A DNA stretch of 64,000 nt from Diplodia intermedia. Lineage: Eukaryota > Ascomycota > Dothideomycetes > Botryosphaeriales > Botryosphaeriaceae. The stretch spans positions 62,001 to 126,000 of the forward strand of contig JAKEKT010000028.1 in NCBI GenBank assembly GCA_021495925.1. The letters run 5' to 3'. Both the position numbers and the translations under genes were made by a program. Below the pieces are notes generated by a model. The model did no database searches, had not been told where the DNA came from, and worked only from the letters and a program-made list of their open reading frames with translations. The first letter of the stretch is position 1, and every line of letters starts with the position of its first letter. Below, one piece after another: positions 48,015-58,758 of the stretch.

Positions 48015-48349
48015 ACAAAAGTTGGAATCTGCAACTCCTTAAATTGGTATTACAGTTGTAGCGATCAATTGTGCCCGCAAATTGAATGACCGCGGTCTCT
48101 TCGGGGCGTTTGGGAACAGGTTTCGGGAGAGAAGAAAATTGCACGCAGACAGGGGCTGGTTCGGCTTCCAATATTAATCGTTTAATTTATAGTAGACATA
48201 CTGCTGGATTACCGTTCAACAGTTGTGCGCCCGGATATGCGTACGAGCAATTGCTCGAACATGTGGTGTTGATCTTCATCGTCATCTACAGCCCTCGCAA
48301 ACCGCCTCCGTCAGAAGCCATCTCGCAACAGATTTCTTGACCGGCTATG
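48015..48349. other. Intergenic, AT-richer spacer
   Basis: This is the 3' flank of the MCT-like transporter, with AATATTAATCGTTTAATTTA near 48168. Nothing else is recognised before the palindrome that follows. Confidence 0.5.
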
Positions 48350-48660
48350 TCAATTGGCCGGTGTCTGTTCTCCAGGATGTAGGACCACCTCGCGGTACAC
48401 ACCCACGGCGGGTGACAAAAGAAATTGCACGCCCCCATGTGCCTTCCGCACAGATTCCGAAACAAAATATTTAGGTAGATAGTTGAATATAAGATCCAGA
48501 TGTAAATGCACGAATTTAAAACTTACATTTGGATCCGGACCTTGTATTCAACTACCTATCCCATGTAGAATTGTCCTACAAGGCAGATCCGGGTGGGCAA
48601 TTTCTTTTGTCACCCGCCGTGACACCTACCCACTGGCCAATATCGGCTATTCCATTGCCG
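48350..48660. repeat. Large imperfect palindrome with 25-bp perfect arms
   Basis: Bases 48404-48428 and 48597-48621 are perfect reverse complements (core GGCGGGTGACAAAAG against CTTTTGTCACCCGCC). A second inverted pair, about 48473-48508 against 48522-48558, matches with a few changes. The flanks out to about 48350 and 48660 are weaker but alignable. The centre is near 48515. Read outward, both arms encode related peptides: left arm on the minus strand D-L-I-F-N-Y-L then QFLLSPAV, right arm on the plus strand D-L-V-F-N-Y-L then QFLLSPAV. This suggests two diverged head-to-head copies of one coding fragment, not a simple foldback element. Differences are mostly transitions, as repeat-induced point mutation would leave. 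Confidence 0.75.
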
Positions 48661-49332
48661 GTCTCGTCGGTCCGAGACTGGTTCGTACGTCGCCGATACC
48701 AGCCATTGCGCGTACGACCTGTCCCACTCGACGAACTTCAACATGCCTTCGAACACCATGCGGCGTGGCCCAATATCGCACTATGGATGTGCTCAAAGGG
48801 CACATGTCTACGTCCGAACGAGCTTGGACGACATGTACGCAGAGCATTCCGGGGATCGGAACACGTCAAATTCGTTCTTGGTCGTATTGTACCTCACCTT
48901 ATGATTTTGCAAGCCAAGTCGGGATGGGGCACCCAGACAAGACCCAAGAAAAGAATCTCCGCAGGGATTGAAGACGAAGAAGAGGACTGGTCAAGCGAGT
49001 CTGACGGGAGGATGCCAGGCCGGAAGAGAAGGCGTGTACTTCCCATCATTGCAACGAGAGCGGACGACGATGCTCCTGCGGATGCGCTCTGCGATCAACC
49101 ATCCGCCTAAACAAACGATGCCTCCGCTACGACAATCCTCGAGGGTGTTGTTGACCCGCGCCTTCTTTCATTGCATGCGGATGACGATGAAGTTTCCGGC
49201 CCCACGAATGATACCTCCGCTACGACAGCCTCCGCTTCCGCTTCGTCGAACAAAGCAAATTCAAATACAACGCCCGACGACCAGCTCTGGACCGCATTTA
49301 ATCCCATATATGGCCCATGTAGTCAGAGATAG
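48520..49332 (+). pseudogene. Interrupted reading frame of unknown family (probable gene relic)
   Basis: After a TAA at 48517 the frame is open to a TAA at 49108, then open again for 73 codons to a TAG at 49330. No ATG lies near the beginning; the first part sits in the right arm of the palindrome. Without the single TAA the frame would hold about 269 codons. Composition looks coding: a well-mixed middle part (RRRYQPLRVRPVPLDELQ, ALWMCSKGTCLRPNEL), an acidic stretch (EDEEEDWSSESD), a basic GRKRRRV and a Ser/Thr/Ala-rich end. The last part repeats a 14-bp string, CCTCCGCTACGACA, 93 bases (31 codons) apart. I do not recognise the family. It may be a dead lineage-specific or transposon-borne gene, or the 3' exons of a gene with an unrecognised intron. 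Confidence 0.45.
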
Positions 49333-49886
49333 TGCTCTTACCTCAAATTGAGGGCAAATAACGCAGGTTGGTCTGTTGCGGAATGTGGTTGGGGATGCGG
49401 CGGTGTTGTCCCCTCCAGGAAGCCCATGGCACCCCCAGATATATCGACCAAGAACCCGAGATGGAGTTTGCTACAGACACCCACCAATCTTAGAGAGAAA
49501 GCCAGCCCACCTTACGTTATAAACGCACACATGCGAAGCTGTACTCGCGCTTCACACGAGAAACTGGGCAGGCTTAGGGCTGTTGCACGAGAGGTATGGG
49601 TTCCGTCTAACGTCATGTGAACCATGAGATCAAGCACGGCCAGGTAATGAGAGGACAGGTGGTGCAGGCAGGGCGCAAGACACAATTCTGGGGCATGTCC
49701 GGCGAAGCTTTCGATATCGTTTTGGGTATGCTTTTGCTGATTCGCTTCGCATTTGCTCAAGTAACTCAACTAGCACGAAAATGAATTCTGGTTTCTACGC
49801 AAGTGCACACTGCTAGATTAGATCCTGCCTTGAGAATTTGGGGGGCGATGTACCGCGTGCACAAATGCGACGGGGTGACGACAAAA
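49333..49886. other. Intergenic (554 bp)
   Basis: This separates the interrupted frame from the 3' end of the TspO-like gene. No gene or clear signal is seen. Confidence 0.5.
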
Positions 49887-50624
49887 CTATTCGGACTTGT
49901 CGGACTTGTCGAGGTCTTTGAAGGACCAGTTGTTGAGGTAGCCGAAGCCAGCCTTGGGTACGGTTAGCAAGACGTGTACGGTGGCACCCAAAGTCTGGTC
50001 GAGACTTACGCTCAGGTAGGTGGCGAAGCTCAGCCATGCAAGGTAAGGAGCCATGAGCCAGGCGCTTGTCTGGTCAACCTGGCTCCAGGTGTAAGCGAGG
50101 TAGCCGACAGTGCCGGTCAAAGCAACGATGTCGACAGTGGCGGCAAGAGGACGACCAAAGCCAAAGAAGAGAGGCATCCAAAGCAAGTTCAAGCCAAGCT
50201 GGATGGTGTAGAGAGTCGCGCCTTGCTGCAGTGCACGCAATTGAGTCAGCAGGATGTTGGATACAAGCCAGGAGAGCATGGAAGACTACCTTGCCCGCAT
50301 CAGCCTTGATGGGGTCGAGCGAGGTCAGGCCAGCGGCCCAGGCCCGATAGGAGGCATAGCCCATGCCGGCATAGAGCAGAGTCCAGACAGGGCCGAAGAG
50401 CCACGCGGGCGGACGGCCCTTTGGGCGCTTCAGTTTGTCATACGTGCTGTCGGTCTGGGCTGGAGAGGGATCAGCGGCTGGCGGCGGCGGGGGCAGCAGA
50501 TGTGCGACATACGACGTGTGAGGTAGCCAATTCCGGCGCCGGCAACGACGGGCAGCAGGATGGCGGCGGCGGGCCGCTCGAAGACGGCGGCGGGCAGGGT
50601 CAGGGCGGGGACGAAGGTTGTCAT
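49887..50624 (-). CDS. TspO/MBR family protein (translocator protein, benzodiazepine-receptor type)
   Basis: Predicted protein of 186 residues, exons (minus strand) 50624-50516, 50459-50290, 50225-50010 and 49952-49887. TspO proteins are five-helix membrane proteins that bind porphyrins and sterols, in the outer mitochondrial membrane in animals and in secretory membranes in plants. Visible motifs are KGRPPAWLFGPVWTLLYAGMGYASYRAW (helix 2), QLGLNLLWMPLFFGFGRP (helix 3) and APYLAWLSFATYLSAGFGYLNNW (helix 5), all standard for the family. The last intron (57 nt, CTAAC branch) is a multiple of three with no stop, so retention would insert 19 residues; I remove it because removal gives ATYLSAGFGYLN. 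Divergent from ARS2. Physiological role in fungi is poorly defined. Confidence 0.92.
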
Positions 50625-51377
50625 GCTGGGTTGGTTAGGTTTGCGGTGGTGATGGGACCGCGGTGGTTTGCGGCCGCCGGTGACGTGAGTGTTTGCGCGG
50701 GCCAATGACTAGGTAGTTGCTTGTTTGAGCAAAGCGCCGAGGCTGCCCTGGTCTGCGACAGCCGGCGCAAGCGCGCATGTTCCAGGGCCCAGCACGGGGC
50801 TCGCTCGCGCCAAGAGCGCAGTTCCCCGGCCGGTACAACGGACCCCGATCGTCGCGCGCATGGAACCTCGCTCTCCTTCACCCCATCACCACCCACTCCA
50901 CTCTCCTCACGCCCGCAGCTGCTCCGCCTGCCGTGTGAGCTGCCATCCGTGAGTGTCGCCGTCTTCACCCTTCGACTGGCGTCCTCCGCTGTCGAGAATT
51001 GTTGGTTTCCTCTGCCTTCTTCTCCGCTTCTCCCTTGCCCGCGTCGTCTCTCCGCCTCCGCCCACGTCGCCTTCTTCATTCCTTCCTGCCATCCAATCCA
51101 TCTTTGTTGCCGCGCTGCCACGCGCCCGCGCCTTTTGTCCATCATCTTCCGAACCCCCTCTTGTCCCGTCTTTCCTTGACCCAATTCTAGACGTACTTCT
51201 CTAACCCGGGCCATGTTGGCAAACAGCTCCGACGATTGCTCTGGTCCTGCAACCAAACGCCGTCCCCTGATGGATGCGTTTGGCTGACCGCTCCTGCTGA
51301 CGATTTGAACCCTTGCTTCCCATCGTCTATTGCCATCACTCCAGACCCGCCCAGCCTTGCGACACGCCATAGCCGCC
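50625..51377. promoter_or_regulatory. Divergent promoter TspO-like / ARS2 (753 bp)
   Basis: It holds both 5' regions. The ARS2 side is a long CT-rich leader (about 50880-51180), purine-rich on the opposite strand. Many apparent open frames here are by-products of that composition. No TATA box is evident. Confidence 0.5.
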
Positions 51378-54184
51378 ATGGACACTTACGGGTACGTCGC
51401 CACGGAACCGGAAGCTGGACTCCCACACCCACCGCCGTCAGTTGTCAATGCTCTCTACTAGCTTTTACCCTCCACCCCCACGTGCAATCGCTGACAGTCC
51501 GGACACAGTCGGGATGAGCGTCCTGCGACCGACTCTTATCGCCGAAGATCGCCTGGTACGTGCACATGGCATTTGGCTCCAGACTCTCCGCTCATTCTGT
51601 TTTCCATAGGTGCCTCGGAAAGACGCGGACGCCCGGCTCGCGAGCGGTCTCGCTCTCCCAAGGTTATAGACCGTTACCAGCCTGATCGCTCCGGTAGAGA
51701 CGACTACTACCGGGGTCGCGATGATCTACACCGCCGACGCTCGTCGCCTCCACCCGTGCAACCGGGCATCGATCGATACGTCCCCGGCCAGGATCCCACT
51801 CCGGCTCTCATGACCAATCCTCTCCCGAACCCCTTGACACTCGACTACCAGGTTGGCTTCAACTGGTTCGCCGAATGGTGGAGGATGGAGCAGCTCGTCA
51901 AGGAAGAGAAAGAGCGCCAGGCCAACGGTGGTCGCCGTCCGGAGCGTCTCAAGGGCGAACGTGAGGCTCGAGAAGAGCGCGGCCAAGAACGCGAGAAGAT
52001 CCAGTCCGCATACGATTCCTACAAAGAGAAGCTTCAGGTGCAGATGGCCCGGACATTCGTTCAGCAGCACAAGGGCGAAGAATGGTTCAAGGAGCGCTAT
52101 GACCCCGAGGTAAGAGAGGGTTTTCGCCAACTTCTCAGCGATTTCCGCCGTGGCATCTACAGCCAGTGGGAACAAGACTTAGACGCTGGTCGTTTCGACG
52201 AATTCACTCTGGAAGGCATCTACAAGAGCGAAAGCAATGGCGCAGGCGGCGTTGTAGAAAAGGAGGAGGGAGAAACCACCGCCGCAAACGAAGTCTTGGG
52301 CGTTGGCGATCTCCTGCCTTCCAAGGGCGGAGATATGCGAGATGAGGCTGCGCTTCAGCCCACACTCCTTATCAAGACTATCGCGCCGACTGTGAGCAGA
52401 GCAAAGATGGAGGCTTTCTGCAAGGAGCATCTTGGTGAGAATGAAGGCGGCTTCAAGTGGCTGAGTCTGAGTGACCCGAATCCGCTCAAGAAGTGCCACC
52501 GCATTGGCTGGGTCATTCTGAACCCCGGTGCGGAACAAGCGTCGAAGGACGAACGCGGCGATGGGCGCGAGGAGGAAGGTGAGGAATTTGACATGGCACG
52601 GTCTGAAGCCGATGTGCCTACTGTTTCGACTGCTGAGAAGGCACTTGCCGAGATCAACGGAAAGACGATTCAGGATGAAGTACGTGGCGATTTCACGTGC
52701 CATGTAGGAATCCACGAGCCTCCTGCTGCCCCACGCAAAAAGGCATTGTGGGATCTCTTCTCAGCCCCTGAACGAGTTGAGCGGGATCTCCAACTGGCAA
52801 TGCGACTAGTGTCTAGGCTGGACGAAGAGCTAGGTCCTGAGAACAACAGCTTGAGCAAGATTGAGGAGAGGGTTGAGATGCTTGTGAACCAAGGCGCCTT
52901 GCAGCCCCCGGTCACCGCGCCCAGTGCAAAGAAGGAGAAGAAGGAGGAAAATGAAGAGCTCGAGGAGGGAGAGGAGGACGTCAACATGGACGACGAGGAG
53001 GAAGGAGCATATGACGAGGAAGTTGACGACGAGGAGCTGCTTGTCAAGAAAAAGAAGCTTGATCTCCTGGTGGAGTACCTCCGTCGTGTCTTCAGTTTCT
53101 GCTTCTTCTGCGTCTTCGAGAGTGATTCGGTCCATGAGCTCACTCGCAAGTGCCCGGGCGGTCACCTGCGCCGCCCCCGATCCAGCTTGACCACGGCTGC
53201 CAAGACGGTTGCCAAAGCCAGTGCCGCAGGGCAGGCATTTCCGCTTAAAAAGCAGGAATCAACTACGGAAGAGGAGTCAGCAGGATCGCCGAGCCAGGAT
53301 AGGAAGACTTTCAAGACCAGCGGCAAGAACCAACAACAACTCCAGAGGGCGTTCAACTGGGTCAAGACGTACGAGGATAAGCTGCTGCAGATCCTCGAAC
53401 CCGAGAATGTGGACCTGAAGAAGCTGGGTGGTAAGCCGGTGGAGGAGGCGATGGAAGACGAACTCATCAAGTACGTCAAGCAGGAAGACGAGGCGAAGTA
53501 CAGGTGCAAGGTTCCCGAGTGCACCAAGCTCTTCAAGGGCCAGCCCTTCTGGAGGAAGCATGTGGAGAAGAGGCATCCTGAATTCTACGAGAAAGTCCAG
53601 GCCGAGGTGAGTCTGCGCTGTGATCGAAGCAGCGAGCCTTGCCGCTAACCGAAGGATAGGTTGAAATGGTGAACCGCTATGTGCTGGACCCCGCGCACAT
53701 TGCTCCCTCGCGCAGCGATGCAAACAGCAACGGCCACTTCCCTCTGCACAACAACGTGCCGACAGGTACGCCGCGCGGATTCAACCTGGCAAGCATGCCG
53801 TTTGGATTCCCTGGAATGGCCCCAAACCAAGCAGCATTCTCGGCGCTGTTCGGGCAACAGGGCATGGCCAACGGCTACGGCGCATTCGGCGACGACGACC
53901 GGCACGCGGCCGGGCCGATGCGGCGGGGAAACGCGGGGTCTCGGTACGGCAGCCGGGCAGCGGGCCCCTACGATCGACAGCAAAAGGACACGCGCAACAT
54001 GCGGTGGAACGGCGGGTCTGGCCGGCTGACGCCGCCGCGGGGAGGCAATGGACGGGCCGGGGCAGGCGCTCGCTATACAGACGGAGGCGCAGTGGGCCCG
54101 CGCGAGGCGGTGCAGGGAAGGAGCCTCAAGAGCTACGAGGACCTGGATGCGGCAGGCGGCAGTGTCGGCGAGCTCAACTACTGA
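51378..54184 (+). CDS. ARS2: ARS2/SERRATE homologue (fission yeast Pir2)
   Basis: Predicted protein of 860 residues from exons 51378-51391, 51509-51555, 51610-53606 and 53660-54184. ARS2 joins the nuclear cap-binding complex to RNA processing and degradation; in fission yeast Pir2 directs some nuclear transcripts to silencing and decay. Features in order: Arg/Ser-rich start (RRRSPGASERRGRPARERSRS); N-terminal ARS2 domain (DYQVGFNWFAEWWRMEQL, YDSYKEKLQVQMARTFVQQHKGEEWFKERYDP); acidic low-complexity segments; the conserved core LDLLVEYLRRVFSFCFFCVFESDSVHEL with RKCPGGHLRRPR; and a C2H2 zinc finger (CKVPECTKLFKGQPFWRKHVEKRH, about residue 652), with a Gly/Arg-rich tail. The first coding exon is only 14 nt; the join to exon 2 gives MDTYGRDERP. 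Good match along the whole length. Confidence 0.92.
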
Positions 54185-54920
54185 GGCTTGGCGCTTGCGG
54201 AGAGGCGTCGGCACTCGGGGCGGCGGTTTGGGGCGTCAACGGCGACAGGGTTCATAATTCAGTGTTCTAGCTTAAGTTACAGGTGGGCAAAAGGGCGGCC
54301 GGCTCTGGGTAGCAGTGTAATGCAAATGCACATTTGAAGCAGCGCGGCGTTTGCTTGGGCGGCGCCAAGCTTTGCGGTTGTGGAGATCGTCGGCCGGCGT
54401 GGGCGACGGGCGTGGGCAGGTGGGCGGCGGCGCTGACGTCTGCGCGTGACGACGGCGCAGGCAGTTGCGCGCGACGCTGCGGCCTGGCCCTAGGACTGGG
54501 TGGGCTTGGAGCTTGCGTACTCAATTAGCCCACACAGCCTCAGGCTGCACGCCGCGCCGCCCGGGCGCTGTGCCGGTGACCCGTCGTCATCGCAAACACC
54601 CGCCCAGACCTGCTCCTGCGCTCTCTCGCAGCCCGCCGCCCGCTCGTTCCTCACCACCTCGCCCGCTCTACGCGCCGTGGCTCGCCTCCCGACCGCGCCT
54701 CTGTCTCCCGCGGCCGCTGACCCGTGCTGACCCGTTCCGCTCGCTCGTTCGCGCCGCTCTCTTTGTTGTTGCCCGCAGCAGCCTCCGACCCACAGATCGC
54801 TGCGCTGCCCTTGAGCCTGCGACACGAGCCGCTGCCAGAGTCCCTGCAGCAGAGCTGTTCTTAAAATACCAGGAAGCGCCCGCAGTCCTCGCCCTCCATT
54901 GTGCCTCCTGCTCGCCCACC
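54185..54920. other. Intergenic ARS2-LEC1-like (736 bp)
   Basis: This holds the ARS2 3' UTR and the promoter and leader of the PX-domain gene. It is GC-rich, becoming C-rich towards the start codon. No gene is seen. Confidence 0.5.
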
Positions 54921-57900
54921 ATGGTTGACCAGACGTCGCCTGCGGACCCCGCCAATGGGCCCCCAAGAATCGAAGCCACTTCGTCCGCCGAATTTCCCAA
55001 GCCCAGCCGTAGCGACACGGTCGACACCTCCGACGATGTCTTCTTCGAAGCGCCCGAGGGCCAGGACGCATCCCCACAGATGGAGCGCCTTGGGCTCGCG
55101 AGGTCGGCTGCATCCTACATGTCCAAGCTATCGACGAATTCGGTTCCCCCTGCTGGGTCCATTCTCACGGGCAAGCAAGAGCATTGTAGGCGCCACCCCG
55201 CACTGTGCTGTCGCGCTGCCATGCTAAACTGGCTGCAGATCTGAAACGCGAACTTGTTTCCCAGCAAACCAGATTCGAGATCACCGAGCTGTCGTCACCC
55301 ACCGCCCTCCAGAGATTCGGCGCCCCCTTCAGATCCGACGCCGGCGAGGTATCTCCCAGAGATTCGGAGCTTCCGCTGCTGCGATACATGTTCGTGCACC
55401 ATGTTCGGAACTTCCCGTTCCTTGATCAGGCCAGGGAGAAGGAGTTCTGGCAGGACAAGCTACAAGTGGTCAGTTCGAAGAAGCCGTGTTGGTGCTCGTC
55501 GAGTGCTGACGTCAATGCAACGCTGCGTAGTTCCTCGAGTCTTTCGCGAACAAGCACATTTCTGGCTCTGAGGATCGGCTGGAGGAGACCAAGCGTAGGA
55601 AGCTTGCCGCGAAGGCTGAGAAGCTTGTGGAGCTCATGATGGTCTCGGGCATACCCACTGCATCTGGTTATGAGGAGAGGATACGCTTCTCCGAGATGGA
55701 GGTGGTGGACAGAGGTGCGAACGAGAATGGACTGGTGGTCAACAAACCTCAAGGCCATCCCATCAATGGTTGGGACGTCAATGTCGCAGGAGTGCGCACC
55801 ATCTCAGTCAAGCGCCATGTCCGTTACCATACCCACGCTGTAAGTCCAATCAACGTTCGTGGTCGACTTGCGCCTTACCAACAACTCACTCTAGGAATAC
55901 ATCCTGCGCGTTCAACGACATGACCAACCCGATGTCTACGTGGGGCGGAAGTGGTCCGATTTTGTTGATCTGCACAAGAGAATCAGACTGGAGCTCCCAG
56001 GCAAAGTCCTTCCTCCGCTTCCTAGACGAAACAAGAAGAATTCATACCTCAGCGCCGGCGCCGACGACGATGGGGATTCAGATTCACTGTCTTCTGCGTC
56101 TACCCAAGATGTCCAAAGTGCTCCTTACGGCGGTGACAATGCACCAGACAATGGCGGCGGAGGTGGTGGCGGCCTGCGGAGCTACCTCCCTTTACCAGGA
56201 GCCGGCCACAGACGCAATGCTTCCAAATCGTCTCTTTCAAGCTCACCTTCGCGCAGACCTTCGGGCGAGGGCTTCTTCCAGCGACAACACGTCCTTTACA
56301 GAGAAGAGCAACGCGTGTCGCTCAGAGCGTTCCTCCGCACTTTCCTTAAGAATGAGACGATTGCCAACTCGAAAGCCATGTCCGAGTTCCTCACCGGGAA
56401 CGTCATCACCCTGAACGAGGAAGAGATGGATGATATTGAGCGGCGCAAAGAGATGGACGAGAAACGTGTAGAGGAGCAGAGGAAGTTTTATGAGATCGCC
56501 CGTGCAAGAGCCGCAGAACTCGATGTGCACATGGAAAAGTTTAGGAGGGAGATTGTGGAAGCCAGTGGGTATTGTGGATCATTTGGAATGCTTATGCACA
56601 CTAACAGTTGGTTGTAGACGGATTGTCGCACTTGTTCCAGGAGATTCGCGTCAAGAACAAGATTTCAGAGCTCAAGCCGGAGTACCAGAAATTCGCCGAA
56701 TGGTGCAGGATAGAGTGCGTGCCGTGCTCTCACCTGCAACTACCTCAACGCTAACAGACGTTTAGGGTGGCTGCCACGATCTACCATCTTTTCCTTGCCG
56801 AGGACAACTCCCCCGACCTGTTTGCTCAGCTGAAGAGAATCCATTCAATGGTTCCCTACACCGTCATGAAGAATGTCATTCGCATCGCCAACCCTGCTGC
56901 TGTAATGAGCGGAGTGTTGGATCTGTTTCTGGCACAACCGTTCGGATCACGGTCGTTGCTGCAACGCATTTTCGGCATGGCCATCAACGACGGAGTCAAC
57001 GCCGTTCAGAAGACAATCGACAACTTGAGTTCCACCAAGATCAAAGACCCAGTGCTCTGCGAGAAGATCAAGGCGTACACCAACACCGACGAAGCCGTCA
57101 AGGGACTCATACATGAAGAGGCAGAAGTGGAGCAGGTTGACATCCTCGTGGCCATTCTGCGATCCGACTTCTTCGAGCCAACGCTTTCTGAGGAGCAAAT
57201 CGGGGCGATTTTCAACGCATACGTGGCGTGGAACAATGCAGTGGAGAATGTGAGAGCATACATGCGTGCCAAAGGCCGGGATAAAACAGAGGCTGACTTG
57301 ATTTGATAGGTTGATGCGGAAATGCGCCATGGGGCGGAACAATTCGCACATCTCAAGCAGCTCCTCAAGCTCAGCTTGCGTCAAAGAGACAAGAAGATGA
57401 TGCTTGAGATTATCGAGGAGGTAGGCGTTTACTGAAATGCGTCTGGTTGAGATGGCGCTAACACATGATAGCCGACGACGCTGCAACTGTTCCGCGATCT
57501 GTTTACGATCTTCTACGAGCCTCTCGTTCGAGTGTACAAGTCTGCAAACGTCTACAGTAGTATCACAGATTTCGCCGTCTTCGTGGACGACATAATTCGT
57601 ACGGTGGAAGCAGCCCAGCGCGCCGACATCTCCGCCGACCCCAACCAGACTGTGCAGGCGTTCATCGACCTCTGCGCCAGACACGAAGATAACCTCTATA
57701 AGTTCATCCACGAGGTCCACATCCACGACAATGGATTATTCGACCAGCTCATGGGTTGGATCGAAGGCATTCTAGAGTTCCTCCGTAAGGGCCCTCCTGG
57801 AGGAGGAAAGCTCGACATGAATGGACTGTTCGAAGCGGGTCTTGATTCCGGCATGATCGACAGGCGAGTTGCCGTCCGAGAGATCAATTCCTTGATCAAA

Positions 57901-58349
57901 TGGCAGACGGCTCGCAAGAAGTGGCATTCAGACAAGACGAGGCAAAAGATGGCACAGGGAGGCGACGACGCCGGGGAAATGGTCGGCATGGGCATCGGAG
58001 GCTTCACGAGCAGCGATTTCGGTCTGCACGCGGTAAGTCATCTCGCAAACATTGGTCACGCGATCAATAAAATAACTGTGGGGGATCTTGATCGGCTAAC
58101 GGCGGCAATTTCGATTGGGGGCAGGACGACCTTGTGGATCTCAATATCGAAGACGACGACGACGATCCGGACTCGCTCGACGAGTCGGACGACGACTCGG
58201 ATCCGATAGTTGCCGAGCGGCATCGCCGACTCAGGAAGAGGGAGCAGCTGAAGAGCACGGCGGGCGAGCCGCAGAAGCCGCCAATCACCGAGCTCAGGAA
58301 GCTCCATCCATCGTTCCTCAGCATGCTTCGCGACGTCCTTGCAGAGTAA
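54921..58349 (+). CDS. LEC1: PX-domain protein with PX-associated domains (LEC1 / YPR097W-like)
   Basis: Predicted protein of 983 residues from nine exons: 54921-55185, 55239-55468, 55531-55839, 55895-56564, 56618-56714, 56766-57249, 57310-57420, 57472-58032 and 58125-58349. All eight introns (51-92 nt) are GT-AG and keep frame. The yeast homologue binds phosphoinositides and has been linked to sterol and phospholipid organisation in endosomal and lipid-droplet membranes. Domain order: disordered start; PX-associated N-terminal domain (LLRYMFVHHVRNFPFLDQAREKEFW); PX domain (about residues 244-400, WSDFVDLHKRIRLELPGKVLPPLP and HVLYREEQRVSLRAFLRTFL, split by a Ser/Gly-rich insertion); then the large C-terminal PX-associated domain from about 420. 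The tail is acidic (a run of Asp around 58150-58200) and ends in LHPSFLSMLRDVLAE. Family match is strong; function is inferred. Confidence 0.87.
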
Positions 58350-58758
58350 GCTGACGGTTTTTTTTTTTCGCCATTGTATCACATTTCGGGATCTGGGTCA
58401 TCACTCGGGGGATCAAAAGACAAGCGGGGAATAATTTTGGGGAGGCGTTTGGCCCGGATTCGTAACGCTCTGATGAGCACTTTTGGGAGGGGTAACTAGT
58501 GTGTAGCTTGGAACCGCGTTACCGGGTAAAGGGTTTGAGGTAACTCAACAAGGGAACGATTCGGTGGCTGCCTGGGATATTTTCGCCGGGAAGCCAGCGG
58601 AAGAGACCAATTGTGCTTTGAGAACAGAGATTAGAGACACATGGCGCCTTTTTTGCGCCTTCGTTGTTTTTTCCGCCTTGCGGTCGTTTCTCTCGACCCC
58701 CCAGTCATGTAGTAGACATAAACGTCGATATAATACCCTTTCTTGCTTCTTTTTTTTC
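58350..58758. other. Intergenic between convergent LEC1-like and mL54 genes (409 bp)
   Basis: It lies between two stop codons. It contains poly-T runs at about 58359-58370 and 58748-58758 that fit 3' ends. No gene is seen. Confidence 0.55.
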
